A stretch of 7,335 bases of DNA from contig JAEERB010000119.1 of assembly GCA_016285615.1 (NCBI GenBank), positions 1 to 7,335 of the forward strand, read 5' to 3'. Source of the DNA: Bacteroidales bacterium. Its GTDB lineage: Bacteria > Bacteroidota > Bacteroidia > Bacteroidales > WCHB1-69. A program made the translations under genes and the position numbers. Below the pieces are notes generated by a model, which was given only the letters and a program-made list of their open reading frames with translations, made no database searches and was not told the DNA's origin. Within the stretch, counting starts at the first letter, position 1; every line of letters begins with the position of its first letter. Below, in pieces: positions 1 to 7,242 of the stretch.

Positions 1-946
<946 letters not shown>

Positions 947-960
947 TCTAATCTTCTTCT

Positions 961-3411
961 TTAAAACATCGAATAACCTCTCTCCTCTGCCGTAAACTTG
1001 CGTTCCTTAGCAGGTTTGGAAGTCATTTGGAAAATAATCTCACCGCCGTTCATAATATCCTGTTGCGTGATATAGAGCTTGTTATACGGCTTGCCGTTCA
1101 GCGTTACCGACTTCACATAGCGGTTCTTATCGCTCACGTTATTGGCCTTGATGACAAAAGTCTTGCCATTCTCCAGATTAATCTTCATGTAAGGCAGAGA
1201 GGGAGCGGCCAGGCTGTATTGGTCGGTACCGGGACAAACGGCATAGAAGCCCATAGCCGACAGCACATACCATGCCGACATCTGACCGCAGTCGTCGTTG
1301 CCACACAAGCCATCGATGTTGTTGCGATACATCTTGTTCATAATCTCACGCACCCAGTACTGCGTTTTCCAAGGCTGGGAAGTCCAGTTGTAGAGGTACG
1401 GGATATGGTGACTCGGCTCGTTACCATGGATATAGCCGCCCAGCAGACCTTCTTCGGTTACGTCTTCGGTCTCAGCGAAGAACTCGGCAGGCAGGTGCAT
1501 TGTAAAGAGCGAATCCATCTTGGCGATGAAGCGCTTGTCACCACCCATCAGCTTAATCAAATCATTCACGTTATGAGGAACATAGAACGAGTAATTTAAA
1601 GAGTTACCTTCAATAAAGCCAGCGTTAGCGGTAGCCAGCAAACTGAAGTTCTTCTTCCAGTTGCCGTTCAGGTCGCGAGGACGTGCATAGCCCAAGTCGG
1701 TGTCAAAAACATTCTTGTAATAGAGGGCACGCTTGTAATACTCTTTGGCCACATCGTCTTTGCCCAACAACTGAGCCGTATGGTAAATGGTCCAATCGTC
1801 GTAGGCATACTCCAGCGTTACCGAAGCGGCGTTTTTGGTATTCTCGATGGGAACGAAGCCACGTTTCTTATAGACACCAATGTTATCGTAATAATCTACA
1901 TTAGAGCTACTTATCATGGCCATCAAAGCAGCATCCTTATCAATATCCAAACCTTTGGCAATGGCATCGGCGAGTACCGACACGGCGTGATAGCCAATCA
2001 TACACCAGTTTTCGTTACCGGCGTGCGACCATACGGGCAGCGCATGATGAACACTCTGACTATAATGTGCCAACATCGACTTCACCATATCGGTATTGCG
2101 TTGCTGCTTGATGATGTTCATCAGCGGATGAAAAGCGCGGTAAGTATCCCATAATGAGAATACTGTATAGTTGGTGAATTCGGGCTTGAAATATACGCCG
2201 TCCACCGTCTCACCGGGAATCTGATGAATCTGATGGTCGATGCCGCGGTAGCGACCGTCCACATCCATATAGATAGAGGGATTGATCATCGTGTGATAGA
2301 GCGAGGTATAGAGCATGGCCATTTGGTCATCATTGCCTTGCGCTTCAATCACAGACAGTTCTTTATTCCAGCTATCAGCCGCCATCTTGCACAATTCGTC
2401 AAACGAAAGGCGGTGCGTCAACTCGCGGGTTTTATCGCTTTGCTCGATGACATAGCGTTGCAGCAGTTCGGTCTCGAGGTTCTTCAGCGCTCCTTCGGTG
2501 CTCACGGCCGACAAAGCCACGCGCATTTCAAGTACGGGAGCCTCGGCATCATCCCCGGCAAACTCAAACCACGAAACAATCTTGCGGCCAGCCATTTCCG
2601 GAAAATTATGATTCACATCGAAATGATTCTTCCAGAAGCCTTTGTAGTCGATGGGCGCCTTATCCTCATAGCCGTAATTGGTAATGGGGCGGTTAAAATG
2701 GATGACAAAATAGACATAATTTTCGCGAGCCCATCCGCTGGTGATACGATAGCCGCTCACGGTGTATTCATCCTCTACGCGCATATTGGCCCACAGCACT
2801 TTACCGTCATAATTATAGATGGCATGATTCAAATCGATGATGACCTTCGGAGTCGTTTTCTCGGGATAGGTGTATTGGTGGATGCCGCAGTGAGGCGTAG
2901 CGGTAAAACGACAAAGGATATTGTCATCGCTGAGGCGCACCTCGTAATAGCCGGGCTTGCTAATCTCAGTCTCGTGGCTGAATCGCGAGCGATAGCCAGC
3001 ATCGGGATTGGCGGCGGTACCAGGATTCAACTTTGCCTTGCCAGTATAAGGCATCACTAAAACATCACCCATATCGGAATGGCCAGTGCCATTGAAGTGG
3101 GTATGGCTGAAACCTACAATGGTATTGTCTTTATGCTGATAGCCAGCGCAATACTCGTACGCACGCGGTTGGTATTCACCCTTGATATTGTGGGGAATAG
3201 TGTCCGTATCGGGACTGATTTGCACAAAGCCGAACGGCACACAGGCACCAGGAAAAGTGTGCCCCATACCGTTGGTACCGATGATGGTATTCACATAATC
3301 GATAGGCTGCTTGGCAGGTGCCACGGGATTGTTTTTCTGCGCGAAAGAAACTGAGCAGCAGAGCGTCAGGACCAATGAGATGCAAAGGATTCTTTTCAGT
3401 GTTGAATTCAT
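961..3411 (-). CDS. Secreted glycoside hydrolase family 92 (alpha-mannosidase-like)
   Basis: This 816-residue protein has a Sec signal peptide: KR at 6-7, a hydrophobic core at about 8-22 and likely cleavage after SFA (24/25), so a periplasmic or exported enzyme is expected. GH92 hallmarks run through it. They include DYVNTIIG (38-45), GHTFPGACVPFG (50-61), WDTYRAFHPL (421-430), EGNSLNY (601-607), GNEPSHHIPYLYN (663-675) and GNDDCGQMSAWYVLSAMGF (704-722). Known GH92 enzymes are calcium-dependent, inverting exo-alpha-mannosidases acting on N-glycans and yeast mannan. From family knowledge, E601 should lie near the catalytic acid position and the GNDD aspartates near the catalytic base. The acid loop reads EGNSLNY where I recall many members having EGNxWQY, so linkage specificity should not be assumed. 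No SusC/SusD, regulator or other glycosidase is adjacent, so this is not a recognisable polysaccharide utilisation locus. No Shine-Dalgarno sequence precedes the ATG. Its stop lies 14 nt from phoH. Confidence 0.95.
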   Translation of the reverse strand: MNSTLKRILCISLVLTLCCSVSFAQKNNPVAPAKQPIDYVNTIIGTNGMGHTFPGACVPFGFVQISPDTDTIPHNIKGEYQPRAYEYCAGYQHKDNTIVGFSHTHFNGTGHSDMGDVLVMPYTGKAKLNPGTAANPDAGYRSRFSHETEISKPGYYEVRLSDDNILCRFTATPHCGIHQYTYPEKTTPKVIIDLNHAIYNYDGKVLWANMRVEDEYTVSGYRITSGWARENYVYFVIHFNRPITNYGYEDKAPIDYKGFWKNHFDVNHNFPEMAGRKIVSWFEFAGDDAEAPVLEMRVALSAVSTEGALKNLETELLQRYVIEQSDKTRELTHRLSFDELCKMAADSWNKELSVIEAQGNDDQMAMLYTSLYHTMINPSIYMDVDGRYRGIDHQIHQIPGETVDGVYFKPEFTNYTVFSLWDTYRAFHPLMNIIKQQRNTDMVKSMLAHYSQSVHHALPVWSHAGNENWCMIGYHAVSVLADAIAKGLDIDKDAALMAMISSSNVDYYDNIGVYKKRGFVPIENTKNAASVTLEYAYDDWTIYHTAQLLGKDDVAKEYYKRALYYKNVFDTDLGYARPRDLNGNWKKNFSLLATANAGFIEGNSLNYSFYVPHNVNDLIKLMGGDKRFIAKMDSLFTMHLPAEFFAETEDVTEEGLLGGYIHGNEPSHHIPYLYNWTSQPWKTQYWVREIMNKMYRNNIDGLCGNDDCGQMSAWYVLSAMGFYAVCPGTDQYSLAAPSLPYMKINLENGKTFVIKANNVSDKNRYVKSVTLNGKPYNKLYITQQDIMNGGEIIFQMTSKPAKERKFTAEERGYSMF

Positions 3412-3442
3412 ATTATGTTGAATTTGTGATTGTTGAATTATC

Positions 3443-3489
3443 GAAGTGAGAAGTGAAGAGTTAAGAAGTTAAGGAACTAAGGAGTTAAG
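3443..3489. repeat. 8-bp tandem repeat in the lepB-GH92 spacer
   Basis: Four consecutive octamers fill 3458-3489 on the plus strand: gagttaag, aagttaag, gaactaag, gagttaag. Two degenerate units precede them at 3443-3457 (gaagtgag, aagtgaa). On the transcribed minus strand this is a pyrimidine-rich CTTAACTC series in the leader of the GH92 gene. No TAnnTTTG promoter box is visible in the 132-nt spacer. Confidence 0.75.
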
Positions 3490-3513
3490 TATTACTAAGT
3501 TATAAAGTTATAT

Positions 3514-3541
3514 TAATTGTAAATTGTAAATTATAAATTGT
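3514..3541. repeat. AT-rich 7-bp tandem repeat just after lepB
   Basis: Four heptamers tile 3514-3541 without gaps: taattgt, aaattgt, aaattat, aaattgt. The array ends 2 nt beyond the lepB stop codon. A shorter array of the same unit lies between rfaE1 and lepB, and the two share an exact 15-bp core (3525-3539 and 5195-5209). Confidence 0.7.
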
Positions 3542-3543
3542 CT

Positions 3544-5184
3544 TTAGTGGTTTTTCACCGTTTTAAACATCCTATTCCAACGTATCTTTCCCTCTCCCAA
3601 CGTTTTGTACTTATCTAACGAAAGCCATACGAAGACGGGCTTACCAACGATATGATCTTCGGGAACAAAGCCCCAGAAACGCGAGTCGGCGGAATTGTGG
3701 CGATTGTCGCCCATCATGAAATAGTAGTTCTGCTTGAAGGTGTATTCTTTTGTTTCCTTGCCATTGACAAACACCTTACCATCGCGAACCTCAAGTGTAT
3801 TCCGTTCGTAATTGCGAATAATCTTGTCGTATAACACTATGGTCGAGTCGTTTAGGGCAACTGTAACACCTTTTTGAGGAATTACCAGCGGGCCAAAATT
3901 ATCCTTATTCCATGCATAGCGGGCATCGTGCGGGAAGATGACAGCATCGTATGCACCTGGCTTGTCGTTCAGAGCCATCACATACTTCCCCATTTTTTCG
4001 ATCTCGGCGCATTGGTACTTATTCAAACAATAGCACGAAGTGAACTGATCCACTTTTTGGATGTCACCTTCGTTGATATCCAGCTTTTGGCGCTTTTTAG
4101 CAGGAATACCCAGACCTGTCGAATCGATGACAAAGTAGGCATACTGCATTCTGTCGGGATTAACCGCTGGTTTGCCGTTGATATAAAGCTGTGCATCAAT
4201 TATTTGCATTGTATCACCAGCCACAGCCACGCAGCGTTTCACATAGTTCTCACGCTTGTCAACAGGTCGTGCCACCACTTTATACTCTTTCCATACCACA
4301 TCGCGACCTTTGCCCTGATAGTAGGGACCAGCATACTTATTCATCAGATACTGAAGCATTTCGGGCTCATAGCGAGCAAATACACGTTCGCGCTCATGCT
4401 GGTCGGCACGCGGATTGAGCATCGTTTCAAACTCACGCACGATAGCATAGTAGCTCTCACTCTGGCGCTCCACGATGACCGTATCGCCATCGGGGTAGTT
4501 GAAGACTACCACATCATTGCGTTTAATGTCGCTTAAACCGGGGAAACGCATATAGGGCAATTTTATCCACTCTACGTAAGCCTTCAGCGACTTGGTTCCG
4601 GGCATGGTATGATGCACAAACGGGAACGCGATGGGCGTTTGCGGCACGCGTGGGCCATAGCGCAACTTGCTCACTGCCAGATAGTCGCCCACCATCAGCG
4701 AACTCTCCATGGATGATGTCGGGATGGCGTAGAACTCTATCAGGAACATACGGATAATGTAGGCGGCAGCCACGGCGAAGATGATGGCATCGCCCCACTC
4801 GCGCGCCGAGCTCTTCTTGAACTTAGGTAGGTCGGCGGGCTTGATATAATGTTCTTTTTTTGAAAAGCCGATATAGGGAAGATAAGCAAAGAAGAAGAAA
4901 GTGCCGAAAATCAGCGGGATATAGTTGGTCTTGCCGTACAGGCGGATGGTTTTCCACACCATCATATAGAACATAAACACGCCGATGAAGGGGAAGACAA
5001 TCAGCAACATCCACCACCAGGGACGGTCGAGCACACGGCGCAGCCACACCCACATATTATAGACGGGAATCAAGCTCAGCCAAGGCTTCACGCCAGCCTT
5101 TTTAAAAACGCCCCACAGGCCGATTTGAAAACCTATCAGTACAATCAGCAATATCACCTTCACTGCAAAATAAGACAACTCCAT
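3544..5184 (-). CDS. lepB: Signal peptidase I with multi-TM N-terminal extension
   Basis: This inner-membrane serine protease removes signal peptides from exported proteins, which would include the GH92 enzyme next door. Starting at MELSYFAVK it is 546 residues long. The first ~107 residues hold three hydrophobic segments (about 6-26, 56-76, 86-106), resembling the DUF5684-type extension common in Bacteroidetes homologues. A fourth segment (132-152) leads into the catalytic domain. The nucleophile is Ser158 in PTSSM (155-159), the general-base lysine is Lys316 in YVKRCVAVAGD (314-324), and the C-terminal box GDNRHNSADSRFWGFVP is at 492-508. It is far longer than E. coli LepB (324 aa), owing to the extension and to insertions at about 235-310 and 340-440. 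I chose the ATG at 5184 because an upstream in-frame start at 5262 would overlap the rfaE1 coding region and adds a non-membrane tail. It follows rfaE1 by 16 nt. No Shine-Dalgarno sequence is visible. Confidence 0.95.
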   Translation of the reverse strand: MELSYFAVKVILLIVLIGFQIGLWGVFKKAGVKPWLSLIPVYNMWVWLRRVLDRPWWWMLLIVFPFIGVFMFYMMVWKTIRLYGKTNYIPLIFGTFFFFAYLPYIGFSKKEHYIKPADLPKFKKSSAREWGDAIIFAVAAAYIIRMFLIEFYAIPTSSMESSLMVGDYLAVSKLRYGPRVPQTPIAFPFVHHTMPGTKSLKAYVEWIKLPYMRFPGLSDIKRNDVVVFNYPDGDTVIVERQSESYYAIVREFETMLNPRADQHERERVFARYEPEMLQYLMNKYAGPYYQGKGRDVVWKEYKVVARPVDKRENYVKRCVAVAGDTMQIIDAQLYINGKPAVNPDRMQYAYFVIDSTGLGIPAKKRQKLDINEGDIQKVDQFTSCYCLNKYQCAEIEKMGKYVMALNDKPGAYDAVIFPHDARYAWNKDNFGPLVIPQKGVTVALNDSTIVLYDKIIRNYERNTLEVRDGKVFVNGKETKEYTFKQNYYFMMGDNRHNSADSRFWGFVPEDHIVGKPVFVWLSLDKYKTLGEGKIRWNRMFKTVKNH

Positions 5185-5191
5185 AATTATT

Positions 5192-5211
5192 AAATGTAAA
5201 TTATAAATTAC
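5192..5211. repeat. AT-rich heptamer repeat overlapping the rfaE1 stop
   Basis: Units aaatgt, aaattat and aaattac occupy 5192-5211. The rfaE1 stop codon (TAA, plus-strand 5201-5203) lies inside the array, so the repeat encodes the last residues of that protein. The 15-bp core 5195-5209 is identical to 3525-3539 beyond lepB, in the same orientation. Confidence 0.6.
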
Positions 5212-6193
5212 CAATTCGTTGCATTTCCATTTCCAGTTGTTGGGCCGTAATGGGCACCACACCTGCAGACTCGCAGACGAGGCCGCCGGCCAGATTGGCG
5301 ATGTGGGCAGCGGTCACGATGGGCACGCCAGCCACCAAGCAGAGGGTTGCCACCGCGATGACAGTATCGCCGGCGCCAGACACATCGGCAATCTCACGCC
5401 GGAAGGCGGACTGCGTGTCGAAGCGGCCGGCGGCGCGATCGTACACGGCCACACCCTCCGCCGACAAGGTCGTCAGCAGATAGTCGATATGGTAAGTTTC
5501 GGCAAACTGCTTCATACACTGTTCGATATCCTCAATAGGCAGATGTCGCGACTCGCCATAAACACCCTCCGTCAACTCCTTGAGGTTAGGTTTGAACAAA
5601 GTCACCCCATCGTAATTCTTGAAATTACGGTGCTTGGGATCCACCGTCACGGGAATATGCTTGGTAGCGGCCAAGGCCACAATGTTTTGTATCAACTCTT
5701 TGTTTATCAACCCCTTGTCGTAATCCTCAAAGATAATGGCATCCACCGGATGGGCCGTCATCAGCTGCTGCACACGCTCGAAAAAGCGAGCCGACTCCTC
5801 TGCCGACAGCGGACCATCGTCCTCTTCATCGATACGCATCATCTGTGTATTGTTGCCCAACACGCGGTATTTGACGGTCGTCTTGCGCGTGGGCAGCGAC
5901 ATAATGCCTTCATCAGTCAGGCCGTGGCTACGGAGCAGGTCGCCAAAAACATGGCTTTTCTCATCCTCGCCCGTCACGGCACACAGTACAGCCGTAGCGC
6001 CAAGGCCCTGCAGGTTGAGTGCCACATTGGCAGCACCACCGAGGCGATACTCCCGTTTCAGCACATTCATCACAGGCACAGGTGCTTCGGGTGAAATACG
6101 CGTCACCTTACCACGCAGGTAGGCGTCAATCATCACGTCACCCACCACAAGGACGGTCGCAGAATGGAATTGTTGGAAAAGCGAATGGCTCAT
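5201..6193 (-). CDS. rfaE1: D-glycero-beta-D-manno-heptose-7-phosphate kinase (PfkB family)
   Basis: This cytoplasmic kinase phosphorylates heptose 7-phosphate at C1 on the route to ADP-heptose for the LPS inner core. Read from MSHSLFQQF it is 330 residues. GDVMIDAYLRGKVTRISPEA (18-37) is characteristic of the HldE/RfaE kinase branch. The PfkB signatures are GGAANVALN (52-60) and DVSGAGDTV (270-278), with catalytic Asp276 in GAGD. DPKHRN (185-190) and KPNLKE (201-206) are further branch motifs. It matches only the kinase half of E. coli HldE (477 aa); no cytidylyltransferase domain follows, so that step must be encoded elsewhere. I chose the ATG at 6193 rather than the in-frame one at 6247 because the start fits the family and because a TAnnTTTG promoter box lies between the two. 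It is followed after 16 nt by lepB. Another PfkB sugar kinase is possible, but the N-terminal motif argues for the heptose enzyme. Confidence 0.9.
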   Translation of the reverse strand: MSHSLFQQFHSATVLVVGDVMIDAYLRGKVTRISPEAPVPVMNVLKREYRLGGAANVALNLQGLGATAVLCAVTGEDEKSHVFGDLLRSHGLTDEGIMSLPTRKTTVKYRVLGNNTQMMRIDEEDDGPLSAEESARFFERVQQLMTAHPVDAIIFEDYDKGLINKELIQNIVALAATKHIPVTVDPKHRNFKNYDGVTLFKPNLKELTEGVYGESRHLPIEDIEQCMKQFAETYHIDYLLTTLSAEGVAVYDRAAGRFDTQSAFRREIADVSGAGDTVIAVATLCLVAGVPIVTAAHIANLAGGLVCESAGVVPITAQQLEMEMQRIGNL

Positions 6194-6207
6194 CTTCAAA
6201 ATTTTTG

Positions 6208-6215
6208 CAAATGTA
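6208..6215 (-). promoter_or_regulatory. Bacteroidetes -7 promoter box for rfaE1
   Basis: The minus strand reads TACATTTG, an exact match to TAnnTTTG, ending 14 nt before the rfaE1 ATG. Transcription would start roughly 9-10 nt before the ATG, giving a very short leader. No clear -33 TTTG element is seen 19-21 nt upstream. Confidence 0.55.
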
Positions 6216-6282
6216 CAAAAATTTAGGGAACATATATTATTTGGCACTCAAACAATGCCATGTTTCTTCAACCACAACATAT

Positions 6283-6420
6283 TGCGGCGCATAACGACAT
6301 TGCTTCGTCTCAACGGAATGGCCGCGCCGCATGGGAACCGGTATGGCATTCCCAACCAGGGGTAGCAGTCGCTACGCTCCCTTACCCCTGGCTACCAAGC
6401 TTTTGCCCCTAACGGGGCAT
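6283..6420. repeat. Cluster of inverted repeats; probable dispersed intergenic element
   Basis: This GC-rich non-coding block is unlike the AT-rich spacers nearby. It contains several exact inverted repeats. TGCGGCGC (6283-6290) pairs with GCGCCGCA (6324-6331). TGGGAA (6332-6337) pairs with TTCCCA (6349-6354). CCAGGGGTA (6356-6364) pairs with TACCCCTGG (6383-6391). TGCCCC (6404-6409) pairs with GGGGCA (6414-6419) over a TAAC loop. An alternative small hairpin is GTAGC (6362-6366) with GCTAC (6371-6375). The motif order resembles repeats I recall between Bacteroidales genes, but copy number cannot be tested here. It lies between the small gene (stop 6458) and rfaE1 and contains no convincing gene. 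It does not look like a terminator for the small gene, because no T-run follows any hairpin on the minus strand. Confidence 0.55.
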
Positions 6421-6457
6421 TTAAATCCGGTGAATCATCAAATTTGTAATTCTCACC

Positions 6458-6652
6458 TCAAAGGTTTGCATAATCCTGATGAACGAGAGAAATCAATTCA
6501 TCAAAATATTCATCAACAGAGAGTGTCTCCTTCATGAGTCTTTCTTTCGGAGAAAGTGTTGGAGCTGCTGGTTGTTTTTGCACCGCAGAATATGATGGGG
6601 TTGGTTCTGCAGCCATGGGCGGCTTACAAGTGTTTTTATTGTCTGATTTCAT
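6458..6652 (-). CDS. Small hypothetical protein, 64 aa
   Basis: I do not recognise a characterised family. From the ATG at 6652 the protein starts MKSDNKNTCK. It has a Pro/Ala-rich, probably disordered stretch (about 12-33) and ends in a likely amphipathic acidic helix (about 34-64), which includes LSPKERLMKE (33-42) and LSVDEYFDELI (44-54). There is no signal peptide, membrane segment or metal-binding motif. A GTG two codons upstream (6658) is a weaker alternative start. Support for a real gene comes from the protein-like composition and from an exact TAnnTTTG box 25 nt upstream of the ATG. It is followed by the inverted-repeat block and then rfaE1, 264 nt away, so co-transcription is uncertain. 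A short regulatory or adaptor protein is possible but unproven. Confidence 0.6.
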   Translation of the reverse strand: MKSDNKNTCKPPMAAEPTPSYSAVQKQPAAPTLSPKERLMKETLSVDEYFDELISLVHQDYANL

Positions 6653-6677
6653 CTGCACATATCTTTAATTCACTTCG

Positions 6678-6685
6678 CAAAAATA
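6678..6685 (-). promoter_or_regulatory. -7 promoter box for the small 64-aa gene
   Basis: The minus strand reads TATTTTTG, an exact TAnnTTTG match, with 25 nt between its last base and the ATG at 6652. The predicted leader is about 20 nt. No strong -33 element is visible. Confidence 0.5.
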
Positions 6686-6857
6686 CAAGATTATTCACAT
6701 AATACCGCCTTTCTGAATAAGAATTTATTAACAAAATAACATTTCTAATAACGCACATATAATTAATAAATTATCTAATTTACAAGCTATCTTTGTTTAA
6801 AACTTTTTAACACAACACAGCAGTGAGATTTTCACACAACGGTTTTGAAAATTTATG
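6686..6857. other. AT-rich divergent spacer with no gene
   Basis: This stretch separates the minus-strand small gene from the plus-strand structured RNA. It is very AT-rich, especially 6717-6785. Apart from a second plus-strand TATCTTTG box at 6788-6795, I see no reading frame with protein-like composition, repeat or hairpin that I would call. Confidence 0.6.
6788..6795 (+). promoter_or_regulatory. Possible upstream second -7 box
   Basis: TATCTTTG is an exact TAnnTTTG match and is identical to the box at 6858-6865, exactly 70 bp downstream. No -33 element is visible. It could be an alternative promoter for the downstream RNA or a chance match in AT-rich DNA. Confidence 0.3.
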
Positions 6858-6865
6858 TATCTTTG
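6858..6865 (+). promoter_or_regulatory. -7 promoter box for the structured RNA
   Basis: TATCTTTG matches TAnnTTTG exactly and is followed by CAACTG. Transcription is expected to begin around 6870-6873, directly before the first hairpin of the RNA. A clear -33 TTTG at the usual distance is not seen. Confidence 0.55.
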
Positions 6866-6871
6866 CAACTG

Positions 6872-7166
6872 TTCTTTGACCGAAGCCCGCCTTCGGGTGG
6901 GAATGAGGGAAAAGAGCCTATTATATAGGAAAGGCGTTACTTGACGCTTTGTTATTGACACTCGGGAATCTGGCAGTTTCAAGATAGTAGTCAACCAAAC
7001 AAAGCAACCAAGACGTCCATTGGGATATGTACTATCCTTTGCCATACAAGGCAATTGCATATACGTATCGGCGTGGGCTTCGGCGTTGCTCGTTTTCTGA
7101 CTACTAGGCCATGCCAGAGCCTCCGAGTGTGGGACGAGTAACAAGTTGAACTCCCACGCTTTTTTT
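6872..7166 (+). ncRNA. Structured non-coding RNA; Bacteroidales-1 or 6S-like candidate
   Basis: The start is set by the promoter box at 6858-6865 and the end by a terminator T-run. The 5' part holds three hairpins. CCCGCC/GGTGGG (6886-6891/6896-6901) has a TTCG tetraloop. CCTAT/ATAGG (6917-6921/6925-6929) has a 3-nt loop. AAGGCGT/ACGCTTT (6931-6937/6944-6950) includes one G-U pair. A long rod follows, made of nested exact helices: ACACTCGG/CCGAGTGT (6958-6965/7123-7130), TCTGGCA/TGCCAGA (6969-6975/7112-7118), TAGTAGTCA/TGACTACTA (6985-6993/7098-7106) and AGCAAC/GTTGCT (7003-7008/7085-7090). Asymmetric internal loops separate them, and inner hairpins sit at 7023-7037 and 7040-7053. The rod of about 173 nt with an internal bubble (6976-6984 against 7107-7111) recalls 6S RNA. 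Bacteroidales-1 is another candidate; neither name was verified. An attenuator or riboswitch-like leader for the gene at 7243 is the main alternative. No tmRNA, RNase P or SRP core motif was found. Confidence 0.75.
7127..7166 (+). terminator. Intrinsic terminator of the structured RNA
   Basis: GTGTGGGA (7127-7134) pairs with TCCCACGC (7152-7159), eight pairs including one G-U, around a 17-nt loop. Seven Ts follow directly (7160-7166). The first four stem bases (7127-7130) are also needed by the outermost helix of the rod, so the two helices compete. Confidence 0.85.
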
Positions 7167-7200
7167 ATGTGGTAGCGAGAAAAGCATCATTAGCAAAACA

Positions 7201-7226
7201 TTCGCCCTTTGGGAGTTGGGGCGGAA
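7201..7226 (+). other. Small hairpin ahead of the right-edge gene
   Basis: TTCGCCC (7201-7207) pairs with GGGCG plus AA (7219-7226, with one bulged G) across an 11-nt loop. It sits between the terminator and the start codon at 7243. No T-run follows, so it is not a terminator; it may be a leader structure. Confidence 0.35.
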
Positions 7227-7242
7227 AGAAAATGTTATTATT

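Noticed and set aside
2224..3060. Plus-strand open frame of 278 codons
   Set aside because: It is entirely antisense to the GH92 gene and is a shadow of its codon usage, as are the plus frames at 1027-1599, 1780-2154 and 3079-3354.
3340..3411. Lipoprotein signal for the GH92 enzyme because of Cys-Cys at residues 18-19
   Set aside because: The residues before the cysteines (LTL) do not fit a lipobox, while SFA-Q at 22-25 is a good signal peptidase I site.
3443..3541. Short regular repeats as a CRISPR array
   Set aside because: Units are 7-8 bp and contiguous, without spacers, and no cas gene is present.
3874..4536. Plus-strand open frame of 220 codons
   Set aside because: Antisense to the lepB catalytic domain, with no motif of its own.
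5185..5262. N-terminal extension of lepB to an upstream start
   Set aside because: It would overlap the end of rfaE1 and add 26 residues not expected ahead of the first membrane segment.
5219..6094. Plus-strand open frame of 291 codons
   Set aside because: Antisense to rfaE1, which has intact PfkB signatures; the His/Gln/Arg-rich composition is typical of an antisense shadow.
6404..6420. TGCCCC-TAAC-GGGGCA hairpin as a terminator for the small gene
   Set aside because: On the minus strand it is followed by AAAAG rather than Ts, so it does not fit an intrinsic terminator in that direction.
6331..6537. Plus-strand open frame of 68 codons
   Set aside because: It reads through the inverted-repeat cluster and the antisense of the small 64-aa gene, with no start signal.
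6797..7144. Minus-strand open frame of 115 codons
   Set aside because: It overlaps the structured RNA almost completely; the base pairing, promoter box and T-run all fit a plus-strand RNA and the peptide has no protein-like domain.
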